This document shows, one piece after another, positions 1 through 6,196 of a DNA stretch of 11,601 bases. How positions within the stretch are numbered: position 1 is the first letter of the stretch; each line of letters starts with the position of its first letter. Position numbers and translations under genes: made by a program. The stretch is from Candidatus Bathyarchaeota archaeon (GTDB taxonomy: Archaea > Thermoproteota > DRAE01). Location: the NCBI GenBank assembly GCA_011041895.1, contig DRAE01000024.1:1-11601 (forward strand). The letters run 5' to 3'. The notes beneath the pieces were generated by a model. The model did no database searches and was not told where the DNA came from. It was given only the letters and a program-made list of their open reading frames with translations.

Positions 1-290
1 ACATAATATTCTCCATCGGCATAATCTCCTTTGACCTTTAATGGGCCTACTACCCCCATTGGAATCTGGGCAACGCCAATGGCATTCTCAATGTTTTTCA
101 TGAATGTTAAGTTTAGGTCGATGGGTTTAAATCCAATGTGACTTAGGCCTATTCCAAGCTTTTTCTCAAGCATTTTCCTACGGATTTCAGCTGCCTTGTT
201 TACGTCATTGCCTACAAGCCGTTCAACTTGGTAGAGCTTGATTTCACCTTTCAATAATTTTTCAACTATGTTTTCTTTGATGTCTGCCAT
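1..290 (-). CDS. hmgA: 3-hydroxy-3-methylglutaryl-CoA reductase, N-terminal part (cut by window edge)
   Basis: Only the first 96 codons lie inside the window; the rest continues past base 1. HMG-CoA reductase reduces HMG-CoA to mevalonate with NADPH, the committed step of isoprenoid lipid synthesis in archaea. The identifying signature is the ENxIG-type substrate-binding block at residues 68-84 (ENAIGVAQIPMGVVGPL), characteristic of class I enzymes. It is preceded by a roughly 65-residue N-terminal dimerisation segment with no membrane anchor, as usual for archaeal forms. The catalytic TTEG block should follow just beyond the window edge. ATG at 288-290 is chosen because a GAGGTG Shine-Dalgarno (complement of 297-302) lies 6 bases upstream and no in-frame start gives a better fit. 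The gene lies 46 bases downstream of nfnL, with its own TATA-like box in the gap. Confidence 0.93.
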   Translation of the reverse strand, partial: MADIKENIVEKLLKGEIKLYQVERLVGNDVNKAAEIRRKMLEKKLGIGLSHIGFKPIDLNLTFMKNIENAIGVAQIPMGVVGPLKVKGDYADGEYY

Positions 291-308
291 ATCCTGCACC
301 TCGATTAT

Positions 309-325
309 TAAAAAGAGCTTACTCT
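309..325 (-). terminator. Possible weak terminator after nfnL
   Basis: Read on the minus strand, AGAG-TAAG-CTCT can form a 4-bp stem with a 4-base loop, directly followed by five T residues. This sits just after the nfnL stop codon (337) and overlaps the region of the proposed hmgA promoter. The stem is short, so the call is tentative; the T-run alone could act as an archaeal terminator. Confidence 0.25.
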
Positions 326-332
326 ATAAAAG
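324..332 (-). promoter_or_regulatory. TATA-like box for hmgA
   Basis: On the minus strand this reads CTTTTATAG. A start site about 25 bases downstream would fall near base 300, giving a leader of roughly 10 bases that just includes the GAGGTG ribosome-binding site of hmgA. This suggests hmgA can be transcribed independently of nfnSL. The call rests on position and base composition only. Confidence 0.45.
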
Positions 333-336
333 TACA

Positions 337-1716
337 CTATTTTCCTAGGAGCTTCATCATGGAAAAGGCAGCTTTCTTCCCGTCTGCTACAGCCTCTACG
401 ACTGTTGCAGCTCCAGACACGATATCCCCTCCAGCAAATACCCTTGGCATTGTAGTCATGTTGTTTTTGTCGATTATTATGCATCCCCATTGATTCGTCT
501 TTATCTCAGGGGTAGTGTTTGGAATAAGTGGGTTAGGCGACTGACCTATGGCAAAGACTACAGTATCGCATTCCATTACAAACTCTGATCCTGGAATTGG
601 AATAGGTCTCCTTCTTCCACTTTCATCTGGTTCGCCAAGTTTCATTCGTATAAACTCGACTCCTTTCACATGTCCATTTTCACCTATTATCCTCACAGGA
701 GAAGCAAGGAACTTGAACTTTACACCTTCCTCCTTCGCATTCTCTATTTCCTCTCTTCTAGCGGGCATTTCCTTTTCCGTTCTCCTGTAAACTATTGTTA
801 CATCTGCTCCTAGCCTTCTAGCGCATCTTGCAACGTCCATTGCAACGTTTCCGCCACCGATAACTATGACCTTTCTACCTACTTTGATCGGGGTATCGTA
901 GTTAGGGAACTTGTAGGCTCTCATTAAATTTATCCTTATCAGGAATTCATTCGCTGAATAAACTTCACAGAGATTTGTCCCTGGAATGTTGAGTATATTT
1001 GGTAGCCCGGCTCCTGTGCCTATAAAGACTGCGTCATAGAATTCTAAAATCTCCTTTACAGTAACTGTTTTTCCAACTATCACATTTTTTACGAATTTAA
1101 CTCCCGAGGCTTTTAGCCTTTCAATTTCCTTATAGACAATTTCTTTTGGAAGTCTAAAGTTTGGGATTCCATATACGAGAACGCCGCCAAACTCATGCAA
1201 GGCCTCGAATACAGTTACCTCACATGAATGCATAGATAAGAAGTACGCTGCCGAAAGACCTGCAGGGCCTGAACCTACTATAGCTATCTTAAGCTTGTTT
1301 CCAGATACCGTTTTCTTTGGCAGGGTTATGTTGTTTTCAAGTATGTAGTCGCCTATGAAGCGCTCTAAACGGCCAATTGCAACAGGCTCTCCAATCTTAG
1401 AGAGAGCACATGCACTTTGGCATAATTCCTCTTGTGGACATACTCTGCCACAGATTGATGGGAATGGGTTTTGCTCTAGGATAACGTTGGCAGCCTCCTT
1501 TAACTTTCCCTCTCTTAGAAGCTTGATGAATTTTGGAATGTTGACGTGTAGTGGGCATGCTTTCACGCATGGGGGGTCTTTGCACTGTAGGCATCTTTGG
1601 GCTTCCAATGTAGCTTCTTTAAGATCGTATCCGAGGGCGACTTCATCAAAGCTTCTGAGCCTCTTATCTAAGGGAAGCTTTCTCATCGGAACCTGTTTAT
1701 TTTTCACTTTTCTCAC
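337..1716 (-). CDS. nfnL: NfnL: large subunit of NADH-dependent ferredoxin:NADP oxidoreductase (GltD-like flavoprotein)
   Basis: With NfnS this subunit forms the soluble flavin-based electron-bifurcating transhydrogenase linking NADPH to NAD+ and ferredoxin. The N-terminus has eight cysteines in two groups (C42, C45, C50, C54 and C89, C93, C99, C103) for two [4Fe-4S] clusters. An FAD dinucleotide motif follows (GSGPAG, 148-153), then an NADPH motif (GGGN, 287-290, followed by YRRTEKEMPARREE) and the C-terminal FAD motif (GGDIVSGAATVVEA, 429-442). The length of 459 aa is normal for GltD/NfnL. No glutamate-synthase large subunit is adjacent, whereas nfnS overlaps by 20 bases, which favours Nfn over GltD. 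The start is uncertain: GTG at 1716 has no Shine-Dalgarno, while GTG at 1707 (V4) has GGTGAG four bases upstream. Both keep the conserved VPM segment. Related enzymes also work as sulfide dehydrogenase, which sequence alone cannot exclude. Confidence 0.9.
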   Translation of the reverse strand: MRKVKNKQVPMRKLPLDKRLRSFDEVALGYDLKEATLEAQRCLQCKDPPCVKACPLHVNIPKFIKLLREGKLKEAANVILEQNPFPSICGRVCPQEELCQSACALSKIGEPVAIGRLERFIGDYILENNITLPKKTVSGNKLKIAIVGSGPAGLSAAYFLSMHSCEVTVFEALHEFGGVLVYGIPNFRLPKEIVYKEIERLKASGVKFVKNVIVGKTVTVKEILEFYDAVFIGTGAGLPNILNIPGTNLCEVYSANEFLIRINLMRAYKFPNYDTPIKVGRKVIVIGGGNVAMDVARCARRLGADVTIVYRRTEKEMPARREEIENAKEEGVKFKFLASPVRIIGENGHVKGVEFIRMKLGEPDESGRRRPIPIPGSEFVMECDTVVFAIGQSPNPLIPNTTPEIKTNQWGCIIIDKNNMTTMPRVFAGGDIVSGAATVVEAVADGKKAAFSMMKLLGK

Positions 1717-2536
1717 CCAGATATTTCTCTAATGCCTGGTATTCAAGCTCCTTGTACATGTTTAATCTATTTATCAGCTCATCGAAATCCACTTCGTGGG
1801 CATCAAACTCTGGTCCGTGAACACATGCAAATTTAATCTCTCCTGCAACCTTTACTCGGCATGCACCACACATTCCCGTTCCATCGACCATAATTGGGTT
1901 TAAGCTTGCAATTGTCTTGATCTTAAGGGGTCTAGTTATCTCCGCTGCAATCTTCATCATTATCGTTGGGCCTATAACGATCACCCTGTTTATCTGGTCT
2001 CCGCGTTTTTCAAGTATGCTCTTGAGAACGTCTGTTACGAAGCCTTTGAAGCCTTTGCTCCCGTCATCTGTAGCTATATAGAGTTCATCGCTGATCTCTG
2101 AGAGCTCCTTTTCAAGGAATAGATAGTCTGATGATCTGGCACCTATTATCGTTATGACATAGTTTCCAGCATTTTTGAGCGCTTTAACGATTGGATATAT
2201 TGGTGCAATGCCCACTCCGCCACCTATGCAAATCACGTTTCCAAACTTGTCTATCTCAGATGGATTTCCAAGGGGGCCAACTATATCTGCTAGGGAATCT
2301 CCACATGACATTCTTGAAAGCATTAAAGTCGTCTTTCCAACGACCTTGAAAATGAGAGTTATGTTTCCCTCTCTTTTGTCTGCTTTAACTATCGTTAATG
2401 GTATGCGTTCACCTTTTTCATGCACTCTAACGATCACGAAGTGTCCTGGCTTGAATTTTTTAGCTATGAGCGGGGCCTTGACTTTAGCCATGTAAGTCTC
2501 TTTGGCTATCTCCTTAATCTCAAGTATCTCGTACAT
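1697..2536 (-). CDS. nfnS: NfnS: small subunit of NADH-dependent ferredoxin:NADP oxidoreductase
   Basis: This is an FNR-like flavoprotein that binds FAD and NAD(H) and passes electrons through a [2Fe-2S] cluster to NfnL. Numbering from ATG 2536, the FAD site is RIPLTIV (45-51), the NAD-binding loop is GGGVGIAPI (105-113), and the C-terminal cluster block is DGTGMCGAC (218-226) with a third Cys at 238. Nfn structures are known to have an unusual three-Cys plus one-Asp [2Fe-2S] site; D218, C223, C226 and C238 fit that pattern. The conserved GPEFDAHEVDFDEL tail follows. ATG 2536 is preferred over the in-frame GTG two codons upstream, because GTGAG lies 5 bases before it and family members start M-Y-x-I-L. 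The gene is first in the nfnSL unit and overlaps nfnL by 20 bases, suggesting translational coupling. Confidence 0.91.
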   Translation of the reverse strand: MYEILEIKEIAKETYMAKVKAPLIAKKFKPGHFVIVRVHEKGERIPLTIVKADKREGNITLIFKVVGKTTLMLSRMSCGDSLADIVGPLGNPSEIDKFGNVICIGGGVGIAPIYPIVKALKNAGNYVITIIGARSSDYLFLEKELSEISDELYIATDDGSKGFKGFVTDVLKSILEKRGDQINRVIVIGPTIMMKIAAEITRPLKIKTIASLNPIMVDGTGMCGACRVKVAGEIKFACVHGPEFDAHEVDFDELINRLNMYKELEYQALEKYLGEKSEK

Positions 2537-2620
2537 ATGCACTCACTTTTCATGGTTAGCTGTAGCTATGTAAATATGACGCACTTGCAATAAACATTGT
2601 ATCGGATAGATGAGATTTTG

Positions 2621-2635
2621 GGGCTTTAAAAACCC
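2621..2635. promoter_or_regulatory. Near-palindromic TATA element in divergent promoter region
   Basis: The 15-mer GGGCTTTAAAAACCC is an inverted repeat with one mismatched pair, centred on TTTAAAA. As a plus-strand TATA box it would place transcription start near 2654, at or just before the ATG at 2657, consistent with a leaderless transcript for the small membrane gene. On the minus strand it reads as a TATA-like box about 85 bases before nfnS. A second minus-strand candidate, GTTTATTG (complement of 2587-2594), lies closer to nfnS. The flanking GGG/CCC arms could also be an operator. Confidence 0.4.
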
Positions 2636-2656
2636 GATTGGAAATATTATGGTGGG

Positions 2657-2938
2657 ATGCCAACTGCAACGGTATATCTGACGGTTAAAGACATTGAGCA
2701 AATACTGTCAATGTTATTCCAGTACATTCATGAGCTTCTCATGTTTATGATAGTTAAGATTGCTGGCGTAGCTCTCATAATGTTAAGGGCAATTTATGTG
2801 GGTTTGATAGTGATAGGGATTATAGTGTGGGCTCTTTCCTCTAAGCCTGCCAGAGGAAGTAGGCTTATAAAAGGCGGGATAGTGTTATGCATAGTCACTG
2901 AGATCTTGTACACGCTATTTTTCACTGTTCTCTTCTAG
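2657..2938 (+). CDS. Small hydrophobic membrane protein with charged loop (unrecognised; VirB2/CedA1-like architecture)
   Basis: This 93-aa protein is not confidently recognised. Residues 1-25 look amphipathic. Residues 27-60 form a long hydrophobic stretch with few charges, enough for one long or two short membrane helices. A positively charged loop follows (61-72, with K and several R residues and S/G/P), then a final hydrophobic helix (73-93) ending at the C-terminus. Helix, basic loop, then GG-starting helix resembles the hairpin of VirB2/TrbC-type pilins and the archaeal CedA1/TedC proteins, but no ATPase or channel partner is encoded here, so this is only an analogy. ATG 2657 directly follows GGTGG, too close for a normal Shine-Dalgarno; a TATA-like box at 2624-2631 suggests a leaderless mRNA. 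The last 24 bases overlap the convergent ferredoxin gene. Confidence 0.6.
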   Translation: MPTATVYLTVKDIEQILSMLFQYIHELLMFMIVKIAGVALIMLRAIYVGLIVIGIIVWALSSKPARGSRLIKGGIVLCIVTEILYTLFFTVLF

Positions 2939-3145
2939 GCATTCAATGAAGATTGCAAAGTCGGGGCACGTAAGCTCACATGTTCGGCATCCCAAGCATC
3001 CATTTTCTTTGGCTATCACATAATGATGCCCACGCTTGTTACAGTCCTTGGACAAAGTTAGAATTTTAGCTGGGCAGAGGACCATACATATGCCGCATCC
3101 CTTGCAGAAGTCTCTTATAACGTGGACAGCATATTTTCGTTGCAT
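2915..3145 (-). CDS. 2x[4Fe-4S] ferredoxin, KorD/PorD-like
   Basis: The 76-aa protein has two complete CxxCxxCxxxCP cluster motifs (C14, C17, C20, C24 and C50, C53, C56, C60), so it should carry two [4Fe-4S] clusters. The segment between them, with NKRGHHYV, and the ending CPDFAIFIE closely match delta subunits of 2-oxoacid:ferredoxin oxidoreductases (KorD/OorD type). However, no alpha, beta or gamma oxidoreductase genes are next to it. It may serve an oxidoreductase encoded elsewhere or act as a free ferredoxin. It follows the nnr stop codon by 14 bases and is probably the last gene of the aminotransferase-nnr operon. No clear Shine-Dalgarno precedes ATG 3145. Its 3' end overlaps the convergent membrane-protein gene by 24 bases. 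Two extra cysteines (C35, C69) are unlikely to be cluster ligands. Confidence 0.85.
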   Translation of the reverse strand: MQRKYAVHVIRDFCKGCGICMVLCPAKILTLSKDCNKRGHHYVIAKENGCLGCRTCELTCPDFAIFIECLEENSEK

Positions 3146-3159
3146 TAATAGATTGTATC

Positions 3160-4728
3160 CTAGAACTGCTTTAAAGATAACCTCTTAAATGTTTCAGGGA
3201 TTCTTGATATAATATCTATTGGAGAGATGCTGTAGAGGTTCTCGTCTCTCAGCATATCCCCTATAAAGCCATTCACAAATGAAGCGGCACATGCTGCTTT
3301 AAATGCTTGATTTCCCCATGCCATCAAGGTGGCGCACATTCCCGAGAGAAGGTCTCCTGTTCCACCTACAGTCATTAAAGCATTTCCTGTGACATTGAAC
3401 TTTACTTTGTCACCGGATACAATTGTATCGATTGGCCCTTTCAGTAATATGGTGGAATTAAATTTCTGCGAGGCTTCTCTTGCCGCCTCAAGTCTGCTGG
3501 CAACGCTATTTCCTATTTTGGCTGTAAGCATCCTTGAGAGCTCACCGAGATGCGGGGTCATTATCACATTATCTAGCTTGAACTTTATCTCAGAACTTGA
3601 TAGAGCTTTAAGTGCATCAGCGTCGATGACAAGCCTACGATCCTTAATTTCATCGAGAAGAGAAATTATAGCGGAAAGCGTCTCCTCTCTAGTGCCTAGT
3701 CCAGGCCCAACTACAATTGAATCAAATTCATATGACTGAGCCAGCTCCAGCACCTGCTTAACATTCTCTTCCGAGAGAAAATCTCCCTTATAGCTCCAGA
3801 CTATGAGCGAGGGGGAGAAGCTTCTGATAACGTTCGATATAGCTTTTGGAGCAGCAACTACGCATATGTCCACTCCACATGCAAGTGAAGCTAAGGCAGA
3901 TATCGCTGGAGCCCCACTGTATCTGTCAGATCCTCCTATTACAAGCACTCTACCATTGTCACCTTTCTTTGAAAATTCATCTCTTTCCTTCAGTGAAAAT
4001 TTGAAGTCGCCTATTCCTGTCAGAAATTCCACGCTCTTTGGTATACCTATTGAAGAGACTATGACATCCCCAACATACTTTGATGATCCAGTATTCTTGA
4101 AACCTAGCTTGGCTTTATGGAACGTTACTGTTAATGTCGCCTTAATGGAGACTCCACATGGAGCACCCTTATCAGCATCGAGCCCACTTGGAAGATCTAT
4201 TGAAACAACAGGTTTACCCGAGCTATTTATGAGCTCTATTATGCTTCTAAAAGGCTCTTTTACATCCCCTTTCAACCCTATCCCAAATATTGCATCCACC
4301 ACTAAGTCCGAGCTGTTAAGAAGTTGTGAAATTAAATCTAGGTCTGTCGTCGTGTACACTTTAGTCTCTGACATTAAGAGAAGATTCCAGTTCAGCTTAG
4401 CCTCTCTGCTTCGTATTTTCTCTGGCGACCCTAGGAGAACCACCTTGACCGAGTAGCCCTTCAAAGTTAGGTGTCTAGCACAGACAAAACCATCTCCACC
4501 ATTGTTTCCTGTGCCACATATTACTAGAACATTACTAAAATTATCTACTGGAAATCTTTCATGGACAACTTCTGCAACGGAGGCACCAGCATTTTCCATG
4601 AGAATCTCTGGTTTTAGACCGTAGTAGTATGAGTTTACCTCATGTATTCGTATTTCCTCGCTTGAAGCATGGGGAGATGGGGTAAGTTTTCTGATTACTG
4701 GAATTATCTTGTTTATCTTCTCTTCCAT
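3160..4728 (-). CDS. nnr: Bifunctional NAD(P)H-hydrate epimerase / ADP-dependent NAD(P)H-hydrate dehydratase
   Basis: This cytosolic enzyme repairs hydrated NADH and NADPH: the N-terminal domain interconverts the R and S epimers, and the C-terminal ribokinase-like domain dehydrates S-NAD(P)HX using ADP. YjeF_N features are MENAG (44-48), GTGNNGGDGF (72-81), VDAIFGIGLKG (144-154), DLPSGLDAD (178-186) and the FHKAKLG block (203-209). Dehydratase features are GRVLVIGGS (259-267), GPGLGT (341-346), VIDADAL (367-373), TPHLGELSRM (391-400), and GGTGDLLSG (455-463) with the likely catalytic D459. The full 522 aa matches the fused bacterial/archaeal form, with about 22 extra residues at the N-terminus. 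ATG 4728 lies one base after the upstream aminotransferase stop, with GTGGGA a short distance upstream, so the two are coupled. A ferredoxin gene follows. Confidence 0.95.
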   Translation of the reverse strand: MEEKINKIIPVIRKLTPSPHASSEEIRIHEVNSYYYGLKPEILMENAGASVAEVVHERFPVDNFSNVLVICGTGNNGGDGFVCARHLTLKGYSVKVVLLGSPEKIRSREAKLNWNLLLMSETKVYTTTDLDLISQLLNSSDLVVDAIFGIGLKGDVKEPFRSIIELINSSGKPVVSIDLPSGLDADKGAPCGVSIKATLTVTFHKAKLGFKNTGSSKYVGDVIVSSIGIPKSVEFLTGIGDFKFSLKERDEFSKKGDNGRVLVIGGSDRYSGAPAISALASLACGVDICVVAAPKAISNVIRSFSPSLIVWSYKGDFLSEENVKQVLELAQSYEFDSIVVGPGLGTREETLSAIISLLDEIKDRRLVIDADALKALSSSEIKFKLDNVIMTPHLGELSRMLTAKIGNSVASRLEAAREASQKFNSTILLKGPIDTIVSGDKVKFNVTGNALMTVGGTGDLLSGMCATLMAWGNQAFKAACAASFVNGFIGDMLRDENLYSISPIDIISRIPETFKRLSLKQF

Positions 4729-4729
4729 T

Positions 4730-5809
4730 TTATTCCCACATGAACTTTGGAATTATCTCCTTGAGTACGGATGTAAATGCCTCATTAGTCTCTCTGGTTG
4801 AGACAGTTACTCTTATGCAGTTAGTTAGTAGTGGGTATTCACCTACATCCTTGACTGCAAACCCTCTTTTGAGAAGCAACTTTACAATGTATTCGGCTTT
4901 AACGCTTCTTGGGAAGCGAACTAGGATGAAATTGGTATCTGATGGGTATACGATTATCTCGGGTATCTCCTTCAGTATTACCCTAAAGTGTTCTCTTTCA
5001 GTTATCACTGAATGTATCATCGATCTAAAGTAGGACCACCTGTCAAGTACTGCCCTAACCATCTCACATGAAAAGACGTCTATGGGGAATGGACCTGATA
5101 GCACTTTAATGCGGTTTATGATTTTCTCAGATGCTATAATGTAGCCGAATCTTAGGCCGCTGAGGCCAGCATCCTTTGAGAAGCTTCTTAGGATGATCAC
5201 ATTATCGAAATCTTCAACTAGGTTAAGTACAGTATAAGTCCCAAAGTTCACGTAAACTTCATCTACGATCACAAGCCCCTTCCAGTTCTCCAGTACTGTG
5301 GAGATATCCTCCTTGGAAAACTGATTTGCAGTTGGATTGTTGGGTGAGGCCATGAAAAGGATATTACACTGCTGGTTATAGGCTAAAATCCTGTTGACGT
5401 CAAGTGAGAAATCCTCTTTTAGGAGTACTCTGTTGAAATTAACTCCGAAAGCCTTGCAGTAGTATGCTAGAATGGGAAATGTCGGCTCAACTATTAGGAA
5501 GCGGGCTTTGTTGAATAGGAGTGCCATATACTTTAATAGAGTCTCGCAGCCTCTCTCAACAAACACATTCTTTGGATCAACATTAAGAAACTCTGCCAAG
5601 TCTCCTACTAGCGATTTATAGTAGGGCTGAGGATATTTCCTGAAGTCAAGTTTAGGAAGAATTTCCTGAGCTATCTCAAGCAAAAGTGAACGGTCGATGA
5701 GTAGATTTTCGTTGAGATGCATTCTGCAGATCTTTTCCTCGAACTCTGGCACAGCCTGAATGCTGGCTTCCAAAATACTCTTACTTATGAGAGCCTCGAG
5801 TTCAGACAT
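4730..5809 (-). CDS. PLP-dependent fold-type I aminotransferase, HisC-like
   Basis: This is a class I/II aminotransferase in the histidinol-phosphate aminotransferase branch (HisC, also CobD). Visible marks are HLNEN (31-35, substrate-side loop), RKYPQP (57-62), SPNNPT (155-160) with the PLP-binding Asn, VDEVY (182-186) with Asp and Tyr, the SFSKDAGLSGLRFGY block (209-223) with Schiff-base K212 and phosphate-binding R220, and CIRVTVS (331-337) with the carboxylate-binding Arg. The length of 359 aa is typical. The usual GxxDE cofactor-phosphate segment is replaced by RGCET (86-90). No other histidine or cobamide genes are nearby, so the substrate cannot be assigned; an aromatic amino acid or histidinol phosphate is possible. 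ATG 5809 lacks a Shine-Dalgarno, but a TATA-like box about 26 bases upstream points to a leaderless transcript. First gene of the unit with nnr and the ferredoxin. Confidence 0.88.
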   Translation of the reverse strand: MSELEALISKSILEASIQAVPEFEEKICRMHLNENLLIDRSLLLEIAQEILPKLDFRKYPQPYYKSLVGDLAEFLNVDPKNVFVERGCETLLKYMALLFNKARFLIVEPTFPILAYYCKAFGVNFNRVLLKEDFSLDVNRILAYNQQCNILFMASPNNPTANQFSKEDISTVLENWKGLVIVDEVYVNFGTYTVLNLVEDFDNVIILRSFSKDAGLSGLRFGYIIASEKIINRIKVLSGPFPIDVFSCEMVRAVLDRWSYFRSMIHSVITEREHFRVILKEIPEIIVYPSDTNFILVRFPRSVKAEYIVKLLLKRGFAVKDVGEYPLLTNCIRVTVSTRETNEAFTSVLKEIIPKFMWE

Positions 5810-5833
5810 TTCAAAAGAAAATATCCTAGACCT

Positions 5834-5842
5834 TGTTATTTA
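5834..5842 (-). promoter_or_regulatory. TATA-like box for aminotransferase-nnr-ferredoxin operon
   Basis: On the minus strand this reads AGTAAATAA. A start site about 26 bases downstream would be near 5812, within a few bases of ATG 5809. That agrees with the absence of a ribosome-binding site and suggests a leaderless mRNA. The AT-rich ATTATAAATTTT (complement of 5875-5886) further upstream is an alternative box and would give a leader of about 45 bases. Confidence 0.35.
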
Positions 5843-5867
5843 CTTTGCGGTAACGTGGCAGCTCTTA

Positions 5868-5892
5868 CTTAGAAAAATTTATAATTCTTAGA
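5868..5892 (+). promoter_or_regulatory. TATA box flanked by CTTAGA direct repeats, upstream of DUF211 gene
   Basis: TTTATAAT (5878-5885) is a good archaeal TATA box, predicting transcription start near 5908-5911 and a leader of about 20-30 bases that contains the GAAGGAG site at 5917-5923. The hexamer CTTAGA occurs on both sides, at 5868-5873 and 5887-5892, with starts 19 bases apart. Such flanking repeats could be a regulator site, but two hexamers can also arise by chance. Confidence 0.4.
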
Positions 5893-5916
5893 TGATGTAA
5901 TTTCTTTAGTAAACTA

Positions 5917-5982
5917 GAAGGAGCTGGAGTGCTAAACAAAATTGAAGCTGAAACTTATTGTTCTAGATGTGTTAAAGCCTAG
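5917..5982 (+). other. Strong Shine-Dalgarno and out-of-frame 17-codon GTG reading frame ahead of DUF211
   Basis: GAAGGAG (5917-5923) is ideally spaced, five bases, from GTG at 5929. That GTG opens a frame of only 17 codons ending in TAG at 5980-5982, in a different frame from the DUF211 protein. The true DUF211 frame has no ATG or GTG near its conserved start, only TTG at 5942, eighteen bases after the Shine-Dalgarno. The frame could be a leader peptide, or the sign of a one-base frameshift in the A-run at 5938-5941: removing one A would join GTG 5929 to the DUF211 frame as V-L-N-K-L-K-L-K-L-I-V. Confidence 0.5.
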
Positions 5983-6196
5983 AGAACCTCTCATACATGA
6001 ACTTGCTTTGAACCTAGTTAGACTGGAAGGTATAAAGTACGTAGACGTTTCGGTTACACAGGTTGACCAAGAAACGGAGAAGGTTACCATAACTATTCGA
6101 GGAGATAATATAAGGTATGAGAAGGTTAAAGAAGAGCTTGAAAGAAATGGATCGGTGATTCACAGCGTTGACAAGGCCATTGCCAGCATAGACTAG
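5942..6196 (+). CDS. DUF211 family protein (MTH889-like)
   Basis: This 84-aa archaeal protein has the DUF211 hallmark start, VLDVLKP (7-13), then LVRLEGIKYVDVSV (25-38), DQETEKVTITIRG (42-54) and an ending with IHSVDKAIA. It should fold as a compact ferredoxin-like alpha/beta domain; a family member, MTH889, is known only structurally and the cellular role is not established. The family normally begins two to five residues before VLDVLKP, which fits TTG 5942, although that start lacks a well-placed Shine-Dalgarno. The strong site upstream instead serves an out-of-frame GTG at 5929, so a frameshift or sequencing error near 5938-5941 is possible. The gene is monocistronic, diverges from the aminotransferase, and its TAG stop shares the palindrome CTAG with the stop of the convergent PP-loop gene. 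Confidence 0.85.
   Translation: MKLKLIVLDVLKPREPLIHELALNLVRLEGIKYVDVSVTQVDQETEKVTITIRGDNIRYEKVKEELERNGSVIHSVDKAIASID

Noticed and set aside
337..1716. Glutamate synthase small subunit (GltD)
   Set aside because: The fold is the same, but no glutamate synthase large subunit is present and the overlapping neighbour is an NfnS-type FNR/[2Fe-2S] subunit with the DGTGMCGAC signature, so NfnL is the better name.
1355..1732. Plus-strand open frame of 125 codons opposite nfnL
   Set aside because: It lies wholly antisense to a well-conserved Fe-S/flavoprotein gene, has no family motifs and no promoter or ribosome-binding site; it is a shadow frame.
2543..2656. tRNA gene in the intergenic region
   Set aside because: No cloverleaf, TTC-containing T-loop or acceptor-stem pairing is visible; only promoter-like sequence is present.
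3803..4456. Plus-strand open frame of 217 codons opposite nnr
   Set aside because: It is antisense to strongly conserved Nnr motifs, has low-complexity composition (S, L, P rich) typical of a complementary frame, and no initiation signals.
5810..5941. Small RNA or riboswitch in the divergent gap
   Set aside because: The stretch is AT-rich with promoter-like elements; I could not find a convincing long stem or conserved aptamer pattern.
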